A DNA stretch of 64,000 nucleotides from Hyphomonadaceae bacterium UBA1849 (GCA_002338565.1 DDIN01000002.1:62001-126000); one strand, 5' to 3'; shown: positions 1-9,213, counted from the stretch's first letter. Made by a program: numbers and translations. Notes: a model not told the origin generated them from the sequence alone.

Positions 1-57
1 ATGGCCCTGTCGGTTGAGAAATTTGGAACTTTGAACCGCGGGCCACGTTGGTTGGTC

Positions 58-1632
58 ATGTCAAAAAAGAGAAAATCGGCAACGGGCTTCACACTCGGCT
101 TTCTCGCAGCGTCCAGCGTGGCAGCCCTTTTAATCTTCTCCCAAACGTCAGACTGGAGCGTGTCTTCACCGGTTGATGCGGTGTCCGCCATGCTCGATCC
201 CGAGCCTGCCGGACCGCCAGTTTCGCACGGACTTGAAGGCATTCGCGCTGACGGTGAGCTGGTTGTTCTGACCGTTGCCTCGCCAACTACTTTTCGCGAT
301 CGCGCAGGTATTGCGACGGGTTATGAGGTCGATCTGACGAGTGAGCTTGCAGAGGCGATGGGCGTTCAGGTCCGCTACAAGATTTACGATGATTTCAATG
401 CCGTCCTTGAGGCCATTCGGAATGGCGAGGGACATATTGCAGCCCCCGGGCTGACCCAGCGCGAAATCAGGATGGAGCATGAAGAAGAGGGCGAGGTTAT
501 CTTTGGCCCTGCCTATAAGAATGTCCGGCCTGTTGCGGTTTGCAGCGGGGGCGGTCCGGCGCCCAATTCTCTTTCTGCAATGTCCGACTTTGAAGTTGTT
601 GCCATCCGCGACTCCGGCGCTGAGGCGACACTGGAAGTGGCTGCGCAATCGATTGATGAACTCGACTGGCGCTCGGTTGACGGCATGACAGGCTATGGCC
701 TTCTGACGGATGTGGCCGAGGGCGACATTGATTGCGCTATAGTGGATTCAAACGTCGCGCAGTTTGCGCGGCGACAATTCCCCGAGCTTATGCGATCCAT
801 GATGGTCGGCAGCGAGGATCGACAGCTTGCCTGGGAAATCGCACCGCAGTCGCGTGATATACTGCCGTTTTTGAGCGACTGGTTCGAAACGGCTCATCAA
901 GACGGGTTGCTCACCGAGTTAGACGAGCGTCATTACGGCCATCTCAACGAATTTGATTATGTCGACATCTCGACCTTCTACCGCCGTATCGAAACCCGCC
1001 TGCCGCAGTTCGAGCCGACCTTCCGCGATGCCGCGCGTGAAGAGGACCTCGACTGGACCATGCTTGCCGCACAGGGCTATCAGGAAAGCCATTGGGAAGC
1101 TGATGCACGCAGCCCGACCGGTGTGCGCGGCCTGATGATGCTGACGCGTCCGACCGCACGTGAAGTGGGCGTGACCGACAGGCTGGACCCCGAGCAGAGC
1201 ATTTATGGCGGCGCTGAATATATGCGTCGCATCTATGAACGCCTGCCGGACGGTGTGAGCGGGTATGACAGGCTATGGATGGCGATGGCGGCTTACAATG
1301 TCGGCTATGGTCACTTACTCGACGCGCGGACATTGGCGCGTCGCCAAAATCTCGATCCTGACCGCTGGTCCAATATTTCGCGCACCTTGCCGCTACTGAC
1401 CGAGCGTGAATATCATTCGACCGTGCGTCACGGTTATGCGCGCGGCTATGAGCCCGTGCGCTATGTGCGCCGCATTCGCGAGTATGACGAGGTACTCACG
1501 TCAAATGTGGAAGGGCCCGAACGTCCTCCATTCCGTATGGATGATGCGGGGGTGCCAATTGCGCCGCCCGAACCAGCAACGCCGCTGCCTCAGGAGGTCA
1601 TGAATGACGATCCCGAAGCGGACGCTGGCTGA
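58..1632 (+). CDS. mltF: Membrane-bound lytic murein transglycosylase F-like protein
   Basis: Predicted peptidoglycan lytic transglycosylase that cleaves the MurNAc-GlcNAc bond from the periplasmic side. About 524 residues. It has an N-terminal hydrophobic signal/anchor (about 10-30), a solute-binding type 3 domain (about 65-295) and a C-terminal SLT lysozyme-like domain (about 325-470). The probable catalytic glutamate is Glu343 in YQESHW, and AYNVGYGH is a typical later SLT motif. This two-domain order is that of MltF. The frame is open to an ATG at base 1, so a longer start is possible; the ATG at 58 is preferred because it puts the basic MSKKRK stretch directly before the membrane segment. 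The tail after the SLT domain is Pro-rich. It ends directly beside the convergent MBL hydrolase gene. Family assignment is firm, substrate role inferred. Confidence 0.88.
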   Translation: MSKKRKSATGFTLGFLAASSVAALLIFSQTSDWSVSSPVDAVSAMLDPEPAGPPVSHGLEGIRADGELVVLTVASPTTFRDRAGIATGYEVDLTSELAEAMGVQVRYKIYDDFNAVLEAIRNGEGHIAAPGLTQREIRMEHEEEGEVIFGPAYKNVRPVAVCSGGGPAPNSLSAMSDFEVVAIRDSGAEATLEVAAQSIDELDWRSVDGMTGYGLLTDVAEGDIDCAIVDSNVAQFARRQFPELMRSMMVGSEDRQLAWEIAPQSRDILPFLSDWFETAHQDGLLTELDERHYGHLNEFDYVDISTFYRRIETRLPQFEPTFRDAAREEDLDWTMLAAQGYQESHWEADARSPTGVRGLMMLTRPTAREVGVTDRLDPEQSIYGGAEYMRRIYERLPDGVSGYDRLWMAMAAYNVGYGHLLDARTLARRQNLDPDRWSNISRTLPLLTEREYHSTVRHGYARGYEPVRYVRRIREYDEVLTSNVEGPERPPFRMDDAGVPIAPPEPATPLPQEVMNDDPEADAG

Positions 1633-2334
1633 TTATTGCTGTTGCTGCTGTTGTGCCTTCATCTGCGCGACAGCGGAATCAGATACGAACGGATTGGTCT
1701 GGCGTTCATGACCGAAGGTCGAATGCTGGTTATGGCCCGGAATGAAGGTGATGTCGTTGCCGAGCGGCCATAGCTTTGTAGTGATCGAGTTCACCAGCTG
1801 GTCCAGATTGCCCTTTGGAAAATCCGTCCGGCCAATGCTGCCGCGGAACAGAACGTCGCCAACAAAAGCGATTTTGACCTCGGTGTTATAGATCACGACA
1901 TGGCCCGGTGTGTGGCCTGGTGTATGGACGACGTTGAACGTGTAAGCGCCGAGTGTCAGCGTATCTCCTTCTTCCAGATAGCGCGTTGGCACGACATTAC
2001 GCGGGCCGTCCGTGACACCGTATTTCTGCCATTGCTCTTTAATGTCATCCATCAGCCACTGGTCGTCTTTGTGAGGACCAATGACAGGCGCGCCTGTCAG
2101 TTCGCGGACTTCGTCAGCCGCGCCAGCATGGTCGAGGTGACCATGTGTCAGCCAGACTTCCTTGATGGTGACGCCGATCTCTTTTGCGACCTGCATGAGC
2201 TTTTCGGTCTCTCCGCCCGGATCCACAAAGACACCTTCCATCGTGTCCCGATCCCAGAGGAGGGAGCAGTTTTGCTGGAAAGGTGTGACGGGAATGATTT
2301 GAAGGCCGAGCTTCGGCTCCTGGCGGTCAGTCAT
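1633..2334 (-). CDS. MBL-fold metallohydrolase, glyoxalase II-like
   Basis: Cytoplasmic metallo-beta-lactamase-fold hydrolase of the small hydroxyacylglutathione hydrolase-like group; the natural substrate is probably a thioester such as a glutathione adduct, but this is inferred. The metal-binding signature HGHLDH is at residues 64-69, followed by HTPGHTPGH, GDVLF and a final PGHNQHST. Length about 233 residues, typical of the short MBL hydrolases that lack the full GloB C-terminal domain. The start at 2334 is chosen because AAGGAGA lies just upstream; an in-frame upstream start would lack this site. The C-terminus is an odd run of six glutamines encoded by a CAA/CAG repeat. It converges on mltF with no intergenic space. 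Confidence 0.85.
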   Translation of the reverse strand: MTDRQEPKLGLQIIPVTPFQQNCSLLWDRDTMEGVFVDPGGETEKLMQVAKEIGVTIKEVWLTHGHLDHAGAADEVRELTGAPVIGPHKDDQWLMDDIKEQWQKYGVTDGPRNVVPTRYLEEGDTLTLGAYTFNVVHTPGHTPGHVVIYNTEVKIAFVGDVLFRGSIGRTDFPKGNLDQLVNSITTKLWPLGNDITFIPGHNQHSTFGHERQTNPFVSDSAVAQMKAQQQQQQ

Positions 2335-2455
2335 AGAGTATCTCCTTGGCCATAGGGATAGTCGCAACGGCGCAGACGTCAATGTGGTTCAAGGCTTCGC
2401 AGGTCATGCAAGCTGGTCTAAAATGAGGGAAGACAGATTCCCGGAGGGTAGGGGT

Positions 2456-3358
2456 ATGCGCACACGTTTGCTGTTGATCGTCATCGCATTGGCGGGGCTG
2501 GGGCTCTACTGGTTCTTCAATCAGAAGCCGGTTGGCTATACCGAACGCAGGCAAGTGCTCACGACGTCCGTGTCTCAGGAGAATGAACTGGGCGCGCAGG
2601 CTTATGCGCAAATTCTCTCTGAGGCGGGCTCGAGCGTCATCTGCTCAAACCTCTCGCGCCAGTGCGCGCCAGCTCAGGAAAATCTGGTCGATGTGGTGAG
2701 AGAGATTGGCGACGATCTGCGCCGCGCGGCCATTGCTTACGAGCGCGAACTCATCGCAGCGGGATATCCGGTTGAGCCGAAAGCCGAGAGCTTTGACTGG
2801 ACCTTCAATGTCATCCAGTCGGACCAGCCTAACGCTTTCTGTCTGCCGGGCGGGTATGTGGCCGTTTATACGGGCATGCTGGATGTTACCGGCAATTTCG
2901 ACGGTCAGGTGACGTCCGCCGATGTGATTGACCGCGATAAGCTGGCTGTGGTGATGGGCCATGAGATTGCTCACGCGCTTGCGCGTCATGGCGGCGAGCG
3001 CATGTCTCAGGGCCGTATCCTGCAGGTTGGCCAGATGGCGATTGGCGTCGCCGCAGACAACCGCGCTGTGATGGAAGCCTTCGGCATGGCCGCGCAGGCA
3101 GGTGTGCTTCTGCCATTTTCGCGCCAGCATGAAACCGAAGCCGATAAGATTGGCCTCGAGCTGCTCGTGCGCGCTTGTTACGATCCGCGTGAAGCGCCGG
3201 AGCTCTGGCAGCGCATGGGTGAATTGAGCGGTGGGCAGGCACCGCCGGAGTTTATGTCGACTCACCCGTCATCAGACCGCAGAGCCGAGAATTTCGAGCT
3301 CTGGATGGCTGATGCGATTGCCGAATATCAGCGCCGTGGTTGCCCGACACTGCAATAG
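2456..3358 (+). CDS. M48 family zinc metalloprotease
   Basis: Predicted periplasm-facing or secreted zinc peptidase of family M48 (Oma1/BepA/LoiP-like), of the kind that degrades or quality-controls envelope proteins. About 300 residues. An N-terminal hydrophobic segment (5-20) is followed by the zinc motif HEIAH (169-173) and HETEAD (225-230), which supplies the third ligand. There is no TPR tail as in BepA, so it is a short M48 protein. A WFFNQKPVGYTERRQ-type N-terminal region is common in stand-alone alphaproteobacterial M48 lipoprotein-like proteases, although no lipobox cysteine is visible here. Start at 2456 is supported by GGAGG about 10 bases upstream. It is divergent from the MBL hydrolase gene and precedes the small membrane protein and L,D-transpeptidase on the same strand. 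Confidence 0.85.
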   Translation: MRTRLLLIVIALAGLGLYWFFNQKPVGYTERRQVLTTSVSQENELGAQAYAQILSEAGSSVICSNLSRQCAPAQENLVDVVREIGDDLRRAAIAYERELIAAGYPVEPKAESFDWTFNVIQSDQPNAFCLPGGYVAVYTGMLDVTGNFDGQVTSADVIDRDKLAVVMGHEIAHALARHGGERMSQGRILQVGQMAIGVAADNRAVMEAFGMAAQAGVLLPFSRQHETEADKIGLELLVRACYDPREAPELWQRMGELSGGQAPPEFMSTHPSSDRRAENFELWMADAIAEYQRRGCPTLQ

Positions 3359-3447
3359 GTTCCCAAAAAAACTAATTTTATTCAGCGGTTCCAACCGGAA
3401 CCTCTATGGGTGGTTGTCGTTTTCTTCTCCAGTTACGGAGAGCCAAA

Positions 3448-3633
3448 ATGTCATCTTTCACGATATATGTTGTCGGATTTATAATTCTGATCGCTGGCCT
3501 CGCTTACGGCGCGGCTATGCTAGGTGTTCCAGCTCAATGGATCGCTGTTGTCGCCATCGCAATGTCGGGCCTCGGTCTGATTTCTGCGGTCAGCCAAACG
3601 CGCAAAAAGGATGAAACGGAGGCGTCGCAATAA
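3448..3633 (+). CDS. Small two-helix membrane protein, unknown function
   Basis: A 61-residue protein with two predicted transmembrane helices (about 4-24 and 29-47) and a short charged C-terminal tail (KKDETEAS). I do not recognise a family. It is likely real because it has a Shine-Dalgarno-like ACGGAG about 7 bases before the ATG at 3448 and its stop codon overlaps the start of the following L,D-transpeptidase by one base, which suggests translational coupling. The context suggests an inner-membrane accessory to the peptidoglycan-remodelling genes beside it, but this is only inferred from position. Confidence 0.65.
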   Translation: MSSFTIYVVGFIILIAGLAYGAAMLGVPAQWIAVVAIAMSGLGLISAVSQTRKKDETEASQ

Positions 3634-5531
3634 TGAAAGTCTTCCGTGAATATACGACCGCCCTGAAGGCAGGTGTCAGTGCAGCCGCAGTTATGCTGGC
3701 TGTCACACCGGCCGCATTCGCCAATCATCATAATGATACTGTTCAGACTTCGGTTGAGTCCCCGGTTCATGAAGCCAATCTTCAGATCGAGGTTGATTCC
3801 CGCATGGCTGGCGCAGTTCAGGATCTTTTTATCCAGGAAGACTTCGCAGACCTGTTTGGCGCTAATGCCACTGAAGGTGAGCTGATGCTTGCACGTTCAG
3901 CCTATGCGCAGCGCCTGTTTGAGCCGGTATGGACCTATGATGGCGTGGATGGATTGCTTGAAGCCGTCGCATCTGTTGGCCGCTATGGCGTCGTGATGAG
4001 CGATGAAGATCGCCAACGTATTTCCATTCTTGCTGACCGCCGTTTCACGGGTGGTGACGCTGCAGACCGTGCGCGCGCTGATATTCTTCTGACGGCTGAA
4101 TGGTTCGACCTTATGGCCCGCATTGGCGGTCCGCTCGAGAATATGGGTGAGGCGACGGCGTCTCAGACCAACGCGCCAGCACGTTCAGAGCTTGTTGTTC
4201 TGCTGGAACGCTCCGGTCAGGGTGATGTCCGCTCGAGCGCGGAACACGTTGCGCCGCAAGCCGCACAATTCCAGATGCTTCAGGCAGAGCTTGAACGCTA
4301 TGAGATGATTGAAGCGCGCGGTGGTTGGATGGCTATTCCGGATGCCGATGACGCGCTTGAGCCTGGCATGACGGACGCTCGCGTTCCGGCACTTCGCGAA
4401 CGCATGATCGCTGAAGGCTATTACACAGCGGGCGACCTTCTGGAGCGCACGACGGAATTCTTCGCGCAGAATGATGCGGTAGAAGCTGAGACCGTCAGCG
4501 TGACGACTGAAACAACACTCACTGAAGATGCTGACTCAGAACTTGAAGCTGAAGCCGAGGCACCGGATTTCAATGAGTGGTACATCACTTACGATGAGAC
4601 GCTGGCAGACGCTGTAGAAGCGTTTCAGGAACAGCATGGCCTCGAAATTGATGGCGTGCTCGGCCCGAACACGCTGGAAGCTCTGAACGAGAGCGTAGGC
4701 TCCAAAGTCGACCGCATCCGCGCCGCGATGGATTTCTGGCGCGAGCAGGGCGATATGGGCGAACGTTTCGTCTGGGCGAACGTGCCATCTTTCACTGCCG
4801 AAGGCTGGGCGAACAACCAGCGCGAAATCTCTATGCGCGCTATTTTTGGTCTGCCATCCCGTGCAACGCCGATCTTCTCTGACGAGATCGAGTATGCGGT
4901 GGCTAATCCGCGCTGGTATGCGCCGGTAAGCATCGTATCGCGTGATAAAATTCCGCACATGCAGGAAGACCCGAGCTATGCGGCCCGCAACGGCTACACA
5001 ATTGTAGACCGTGAGACGGGCAGCACAGTCGCGGCTGAAACGGTCGACTGGTATGCTGACAATGCAGGTTCGCGCTATCAGTTCATTCAGGCACCCGGCG
5101 ACAACAATGCGCTTGGTGAGTTGAAGATCATCTTCCCGAACCAGCACTCTGTGTATCTGCACGGTACGCCGTCAGTGCACTTGTTTGACCGCGCGCAGCG
5201 TGCGTTCTCTTCAGGCTGTGTCCGTCTGGAAAACCCTGTCGATATGGCGATGTGGGTGGCAGGCGAAGACTTTGAGTCTATGGAAGACCTGCAAGAAGCG
5301 CTCGATGACAGTGAACTGCGCCGCGTGGACTTTGAAAACCATGTGCCGGTCCACATCACCTATGTCACGGTGACGGTTGCTGAAGACGGTCATGCCCGTT
5401 TCTGGCGCGATGTTTATAACCGTGAAAACTCTATCCGTATGGAAGAGCGCGTCGCTCCGCTGTGGGAGCCGCAGGATGAACCCGCTGCCGAGATTGCTCA
5501 AATGAGCAGCGTAGCAGCAGGCTCTCTGTAA
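3633..5531 (+). CDS. L,D-transpeptidase, YcbB/LdtD type
   Basis: Predicted periplasmic enzyme forming 3-3 crosslinks in peptidoglycan. 632 residues. A signal peptide (about 1-30, ending near AAFA) is followed by a long helical scaffold region, a peptidoglycan-binding repeat (about 320-352, GVLGPNTLEALNE) and a C-terminal YkuD catalytic domain. The catalytic signature is visible as HGTP at about 510 and SSGCVRLEN with Cys529. This arrangement and size match the YcbB subgroup rather than the small YbiS/ErfK type. An acidic, Thr/Glu-rich linker (about 285-310) precedes the binding repeat. It is translationally coupled to the small membrane protein upstream and convergent with an M15 peptidase gene, which fits a local peptidoglycan-remodelling set. 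Confidence 0.9.
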   Translation: MKVFREYTTALKAGVSAAAVMLAVTPAAFANHHNDTVQTSVESPVHEANLQIEVDSRMAGAVQDLFIQEDFADLFGANATEGELMLARSAYAQRLFEPVWTYDGVDGLLEAVASVGRYGVVMSDEDRQRISILADRRFTGGDAADRARADILLTAEWFDLMARIGGPLENMGEATASQTNAPARSELVVLLERSGQGDVRSSAEHVAPQAAQFQMLQAELERYEMIEARGGWMAIPDADDALEPGMTDARVPALRERMIAEGYYTAGDLLERTTEFFAQNDAVEAETVSVTTETTLTEDADSELEAEAEAPDFNEWYITYDETLADAVEAFQEQHGLEIDGVLGPNTLEALNESVGSKVDRIRAAMDFWREQGDMGERFVWANVPSFTAEGWANNQREISMRAIFGLPSRATPIFSDEIEYAVANPRWYAPVSIVSRDKIPHMQEDPSYAARNGYTIVDRETGSTVAAETVDWYADNAGSRYQFIQAPGDNNALGELKIIFPNQHSVYLHGTPSVHLFDRAQRAFSSGCVRLENPVDMAMWVAGEDFESMEDLQEALDDSELRRVDFENHVPVHITYVTVTVAEDGHARFWRDVYNRENSIRMEERVAPLWEPQDEPAAEIAQMSSVAAGSL

Positions 5532-5555
5532 TCGGAAAATTTATAGGGCGCGCTG

Positions 5556-6509
5556 TTACCAGCGCGCTCTGTATCCTCGTGCATCAATGTGTACGAATGG
5601 GCCGTGGACAGCGTTTGCATTGTAGATACCAATGCCGCCATTCGGCCAGTTGGAAGGGTCCGCTTCGGCGATCTCACCTGCCAGTGACGCCAGCGCAACG
5701 GCATCATCGCGTGTGATGCGACCGTCACCGTCCAGATCATCCATCACACCATCCTGATCATGGTCGATATAGATGTCGGCTGCGTCACCGAAGAGGTGGC
5801 GCGATGACGTCGTCGTATTGCCGATGGCTGCGTTATAGAACGGCGTGCGGAAACCAGACATGACGAAGAAGGTATCTGCTTCCCAGCCGCGGTCATTTGC
5901 TGCTTCGAGCAGGGTTTCCAGCTTTAGCAGCATGGATGGATCAACCGTCAGGAAGACGTTCTCAAAGCCCGGCTGCTGTTTGCAGATGAACTGGCCAAGG
6001 CGGAAGTGAGGCGCAATCTGAATGTCCTCCATGCCAGGCTCCATATGGATGAAGCCGGTTGGTGGAACATAGCGCTCAAGCCCGCGAAGCGGGTTCGGGT
6101 TGTATTCGCCGATGCGATAGCCCGAAAGATCATCATCGCGGCCGTTTTCAAAAGGCGTCAGCACGAACACGTTGAGCAGGGCGGTTTCGCCATTGCGCTG
6201 AAAGTAGAGCTCGTGGTGGCCCGGCGTGTCGGGTGCTTTCCAGTGCCATTCGCCATCAATATTCTCAGTGACGCCGGATACTGCAAACAGATTTGCATCT
6301 GCGGCAATTGTGAGCGTTTCGCCCGGCATGACAGTGGCCGAGTTGATCGCGAGATCAGATGAGACACCAGCAAACTCAATACGGAAACCGACGCGTGTCG
6401 CGTCTGCCCGGACCTGTGGTGTTTCGAATGGGATATTTTCGGACGTCGGCGTGTTTTGCGACACGAATAACCCTGTCAGGGCTGCAATTGCGAAGTGCAC
6501 GGGATTCAA
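5556..6509 (-). CDS. M15-type D-Ala-D-Ala carboxypeptidase-like protein with EF-hand-like insert
   Basis: Predicted exported peptidoglycan endo/carboxypeptidase of the M15/DUF882 kind. About 317 residues. An N-terminal hydrophobic segment is followed by a roughly 100-residue beta-rich domain, then the catalytic domain. The zinc-site motifs are SRHLFGDAAD (His238, Asp242) and VHGPFVHIDARG (His307). Between these there is an acidic stretch, DHDQDG at 249-254 and DLDGDGRI at 258-265, resembling paired EF-hand/dockerin calcium loops. The frame begins with TTG (6509), preceded by AGAAGGA; a GTG three codons later is an alternative. It converges on the L,D-transpeptidase gene, and the two probably act on the same substrate. 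Calcium dependence is inferred, not shown. Confidence 0.82.
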   Translation of the reverse strand: MNPVHFAIAALTGLFVSQNTPTSENIPFETPQVRADATRVGFRIEFAGVSSDLAINSATVMPGETLTIAADANLFAVSGVTENIDGEWHWKAPDTPGHHELYFQRNGETALLNVFVLTPFENGRDDDLSGYRIGEYNPNPLRGLERYVPPTGFIHMEPGMEDIQIAPHFRLGQFICKQQPGFENVFLTVDPSMLLKLETLLEAANDRGWEADTFFVMSGFRTPFYNAAIGNTTTSSRHLFGDAADIYIDHDQDGVMDDLDGDGRITRDDAVALASLAGEIAEADPSNWPNGGIGIYNANAVHGPFVHIDARGYRARW

Positions 6510-6783
6510 AGCCTGTATCCTTCTGTTCTGAGGCGAGTCTGAAGTATGTTATAACTTACATGGGGCTTGCGAGGATTAATTTCAATAACTGCCTCTGGTG
6601 CCGCGAAGATGTAAGATTGCGCCTGTTTACCGGCAGATTTTGTCCTGAAAGTGACGAAACGCGGCTGGAAATCTGCCATTTGTCAGTTCACAACGGGTTG
6701 ATATTAAAAAATTTGCTCTTGGGAAATCAGACCAATCCACCTATCTGGCAGAGATTGCACTGACGCGGCAGCGGGAGAGATGA

Positions 6784-8166
6784 GTGACCACACCTACGGC
6801 AGACATCGACGAGAACGCGCCGCGAATCCAGGATAAGCGAGAGTTCGTTGAATACCTCGCGACAGGCAACAAGCCGAAAGACGACTGGCGCATTGGTACC
6901 GAGCACGAAAAGTTCGGCTTTCTGACAGACGGCTATCGTCCACTCCCTTATGACGGTGAAGCATCGGTCCGCACTGTTTTGCAGTCTCTGCACGAGCAGT
7001 TTGGCTGGGACCCGATCCTTGAAGGCGAACACATTATCGGCCTGCAAAAGGATGGCGCGAGCGTCAGCCTTGAGCCGGGCGGTCAGTTCGAGCTTTCCGG
7101 TGCGCCGCTGGAACATATTCACCAGACGTGTAACGAAGTCGGTCGTCACCTCGAAGAAGTGAGAACTGTGTCCGAGCATCTGGGCGTTGGTTTCCTCGGC
7201 CTTGGCTTTTCGCCGATCTGGTCGCTGGAAGAAACACCGCTCATGCCGAAAGGCCGCTATAAGATCATGCGCGACTATATGCGCAAGGTCGGCCGCCTCG
7301 GTCAGCAGATGATGTTCCGCTCTTGTACGGTCCAGACCAATCTCGATTTCTCAGACGAAGCCGACATGGTGAAGAAGTTCCGCGTCAGCATCGCGCTTCA
7401 ACCGCTTGCGACTGCGCTATTTGCGAACTCACCTTTTGCCGAAGGCCGCCCGAACGGCTTCGTGGCCTATCGCGCAAATGTCTGGGGCGATACAGACCCT
7501 GACCGCACGGGCACGCTGCCTTTCGTATTCGAAGAAGGCTTCGGCTTTGAGCAGTATGTCGACTATGCGCTCGATGTGCCGATGTACTTCATTCGCCGCG
7601 ATGGTGGGTATCTGAACTGCGCAGGTCTTTCTTTCCGTGACTTCATGGAGGGCAAACTGCCAGCGCGTCCGGGCGACCTGCCAACGCTTGAAGACTTTAA
7701 AGACCATATTTCGACGATCTTCCCTGAAGTGCGTCTGAAAACCTTCCTGGAAATGCGCGGCGCAGACTCTGGTCCGTGGGATCGTATCTGTGCGCTGCCA
7801 GCCTTCTGGGTAGGTATTCTGTATGACAGCCACTCGCTCGATGGTGCGTGGGATCTGGTGAAGCACTGGACTGCGGAACAACGCGAAACGCTTCGCCGTG
7901 TTGCGCCGGTGCTTGGCCTGAAAACACCTCTGCCAAATGGCGAAGGCACGCTTCAGGATCTGGCGCAGCAAGTGCTCAAAATCAGTCGTTATGGTCTGAA
8001 AGCGCGCGCACGTCTTTCAACATCCGGTGATGACGAGACGGGCTTCCTTTCCGAACTCGACCAGATTGCTGAAAGCGGCAATACTCCGGCTGAACGTCTC
8101 CTCCGTCGCTACCATGAGAATTGGAACGGCGATGTGTCTAAAGTGTTTGAGGAGTGCGCATTCTAG
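6784..8166 (+). CDS. gshA: Glutamate-cysteine ligase (GCS2/plant-like type)
   Basis: Catalyses ATP-dependent joining of glutamate and cysteine, the first step of glutathione synthesis, in the cytoplasm. 460 residues, the usual length for the alphaproteobacterial and plant-type enzyme. Recognisable blocks are GTEHEKFGF near residue 39, the SLEPGGQFELSG substrate-binding block, MFRSCTVQTNLDFSDE and the NSPFAEGRPNG segment. The start is GTG at 6784, with GGGAGAG upstream; an ATG four bases earlier is out of frame. Downstream, a kelch lipoprotein gene begins 10 bases after the stop, so the two may be cotranscribed. No glutathione synthetase (gshB) is in the window. Confidence 0.93.
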   Translation: MTTPTADIDENAPRIQDKREFVEYLATGNKPKDDWRIGTEHEKFGFLTDGYRPLPYDGEASVRTVLQSLHEQFGWDPILEGEHIIGLQKDGASVSLEPGGQFELSGAPLEHIHQTCNEVGRHLEEVRTVSEHLGVGFLGLGFSPIWSLEETPLMPKGRYKIMRDYMRKVGRLGQQMMFRSCTVQTNLDFSDEADMVKKFRVSIALQPLATALFANSPFAEGRPNGFVAYRANVWGDTDPDRTGTLPFVFEEGFGFEQYVDYALDVPMYFIRRDGGYLNCAGLSFRDFMEGKLPARPGDLPTLEDFKDHISTIFPEVRLKTFLEMRGADSGPWDRICALPAFWVGILYDSHSLDGAWDLVKHWTAEQRETLRRVAPVLGLKTPLPNGEGTLQDLAQQVLKISRYGLKARARLSTSGDDETGFLSELDQIAESGNTPAERLLRRYHENWNGDVSKVFEECAF

Positions 8167-8176
8167 GGAGGCTGTA

Positions 8177-9178
8177 TTGAAGCGACGTGAGATGATGCTC
8201 CTGAGTGGAGCTGCGGTTTTTGCGGGATGTACTTCAAACACAAGCTTTCTGGCGACGCGCAATCTGCGCTGGCGGGAAGGGCCATCTCTTCCCGCGCCAA
8301 AGCAGGAAATCTATCCGGCGCTCCATAATGGTGAAATCTGGCTGACGGGCGGTTTTATCGCCCGCGAGGGACGCATTGTCGGCCCCACGAATGAAACCCT
8401 AATCCTTGATCCGCGCTCCGGCGTCTGGCGCGAAGGGCCGGGCATTCCAGCTCCGCGTCACCATCCGCAACTTCAAAGCCATAATGGCAAGCTGCATGTG
8501 CTGGGCGGCTTTCAGGCGATTTCGGCTGAAGGCATGTGGCAGATGCAGACGGGCGGCTGGCGTCTGGATGAAGATGGTTGGAACCGCCTGCCTGATCTTC
8601 CGGAACCGTTAGGAGAAGCTGTTACGGCAAGTCTGCCGGACGGGCTTCATTTTGCCGGTGGCCGCACGCCGGTTGCTGACGCCAACGCGGCGTGGACGGA
8701 TCACGCCGATACGGGCCTGCATTTCGTTCTGACAGGCGATGCATGGGAAAGCGCTGCGCCGCTGCCAACCCCGCGCAACTCTTCAACAGCTGAAGTCATA
8801 GACGGTCACTGGCATGTCGTCGGCGGGCGTACCGTATCTGGCGGGAATACCGCAGCACATGAGGCTTATATCGCAGGTGAGGACCGCTGGGTGACGCTGG
8901 CGCCTATGCCACAGGCTCAGGCTGGTCTGGCGTCGGGCGTGATCGACGGAAAGCTCTATGCCTTTGGTGGTGAATGGTTCGACAATGGCGGCGGCGTATA
9001 TCCGCAATGCTGGGTGTATGATCCGCAAGCCGATAGCTGGCAGGCTGGCCCTGATATGCGCTCGCCGCGTCATGGCCTTGGCGGTGTCACGCTGAATAAT
9101 AAGATTTACGCCATTGGCGGGGCGCTTCAGCCAAGCGGCAGGGAGACATCAGTGCTCGTGGAAATCCTCGGAGCCTGA
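8177..9178 (+). CDS. Kelch-repeat beta-propeller protein, probable lipoprotein
   Basis: About 333 residues. An N-terminal export signal with MKRREMMLLSGAAVFAGC ends at a cysteine that looks like a lipoprotein attachment site (FAGC); the Arg-Arg pair could also suit Tat export. The mature part contains about six kelch-type repeats, each with a di-glycine after hydrophobic strands: WLTGGF, HVLGGF, HFAGG, HVVGGR, YAFGGE, YAIGGA. This predicts a six-bladed propeller, possibly a galactose oxidase-like or N-acetylneuraminate epimerase-like fold, but no catalytic residues can be assigned. The start is TTG at 8177 because GGGAGG lies about 6 bases upstream and directly after the gshA stop; longer in-frame starts would lie inside gshA. 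Function unknown. Confidence 0.75.
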   Translation: MKRREMMLLSGAAVFAGCTSNTSFLATRNLRWREGPSLPAPKQEIYPALHNGEIWLTGGFIAREGRIVGPTNETLILDPRSGVWREGPGIPAPRHHPQLQSHNGKLHVLGGFQAISAEGMWQMQTGGWRLDEDGWNRLPDLPEPLGEAVTASLPDGLHFAGGRTPVADANAAWTDHADTGLHFVLTGDAWESAAPLPTPRNSSTAEVIDGHWHVVGGRTVSGGNTAAHEAYIAGEDRWVTLAPMPQAQAGLASGVIDGKLYAFGGEWFDNGGGVYPQCWVYDPQADSWQAGPDMRSPRHGLGGVTLNNKIYAIGGALQPSGRETSVLVEILGA

Positions 9179-9184
9179 AAGAAA

Positions 9185-9207
9185 AAGGGCGCCTTAAGGG
9201 CGCCCTT
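9185..9207. terminator. Bidirectional rho-independent terminator
   Basis: A 9-bp inverted repeat, AAGGGCGCC with loop TTAAG and GGCGCCCTT, between the convergent kelch-lipoprotein and carboxylesterase genes. Short A and T runs flank the stem, so it can serve both strands. Confidence 0.8.
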
Positions 9208-9213
9208 GCTCGT

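Noticed and set aside
6548..6555. Palindrome GTTATAAC upstream of the M15 gene
   Set aside because: Could be a -10-like element, but no -35 at a suitable distance; too short to claim as an operator.
8027..8176. Longer N-terminal extension of the kelch lipoprotein
   Set aside because: It lies inside gshA and would place a signal sequence 50 residues from the N-terminus.
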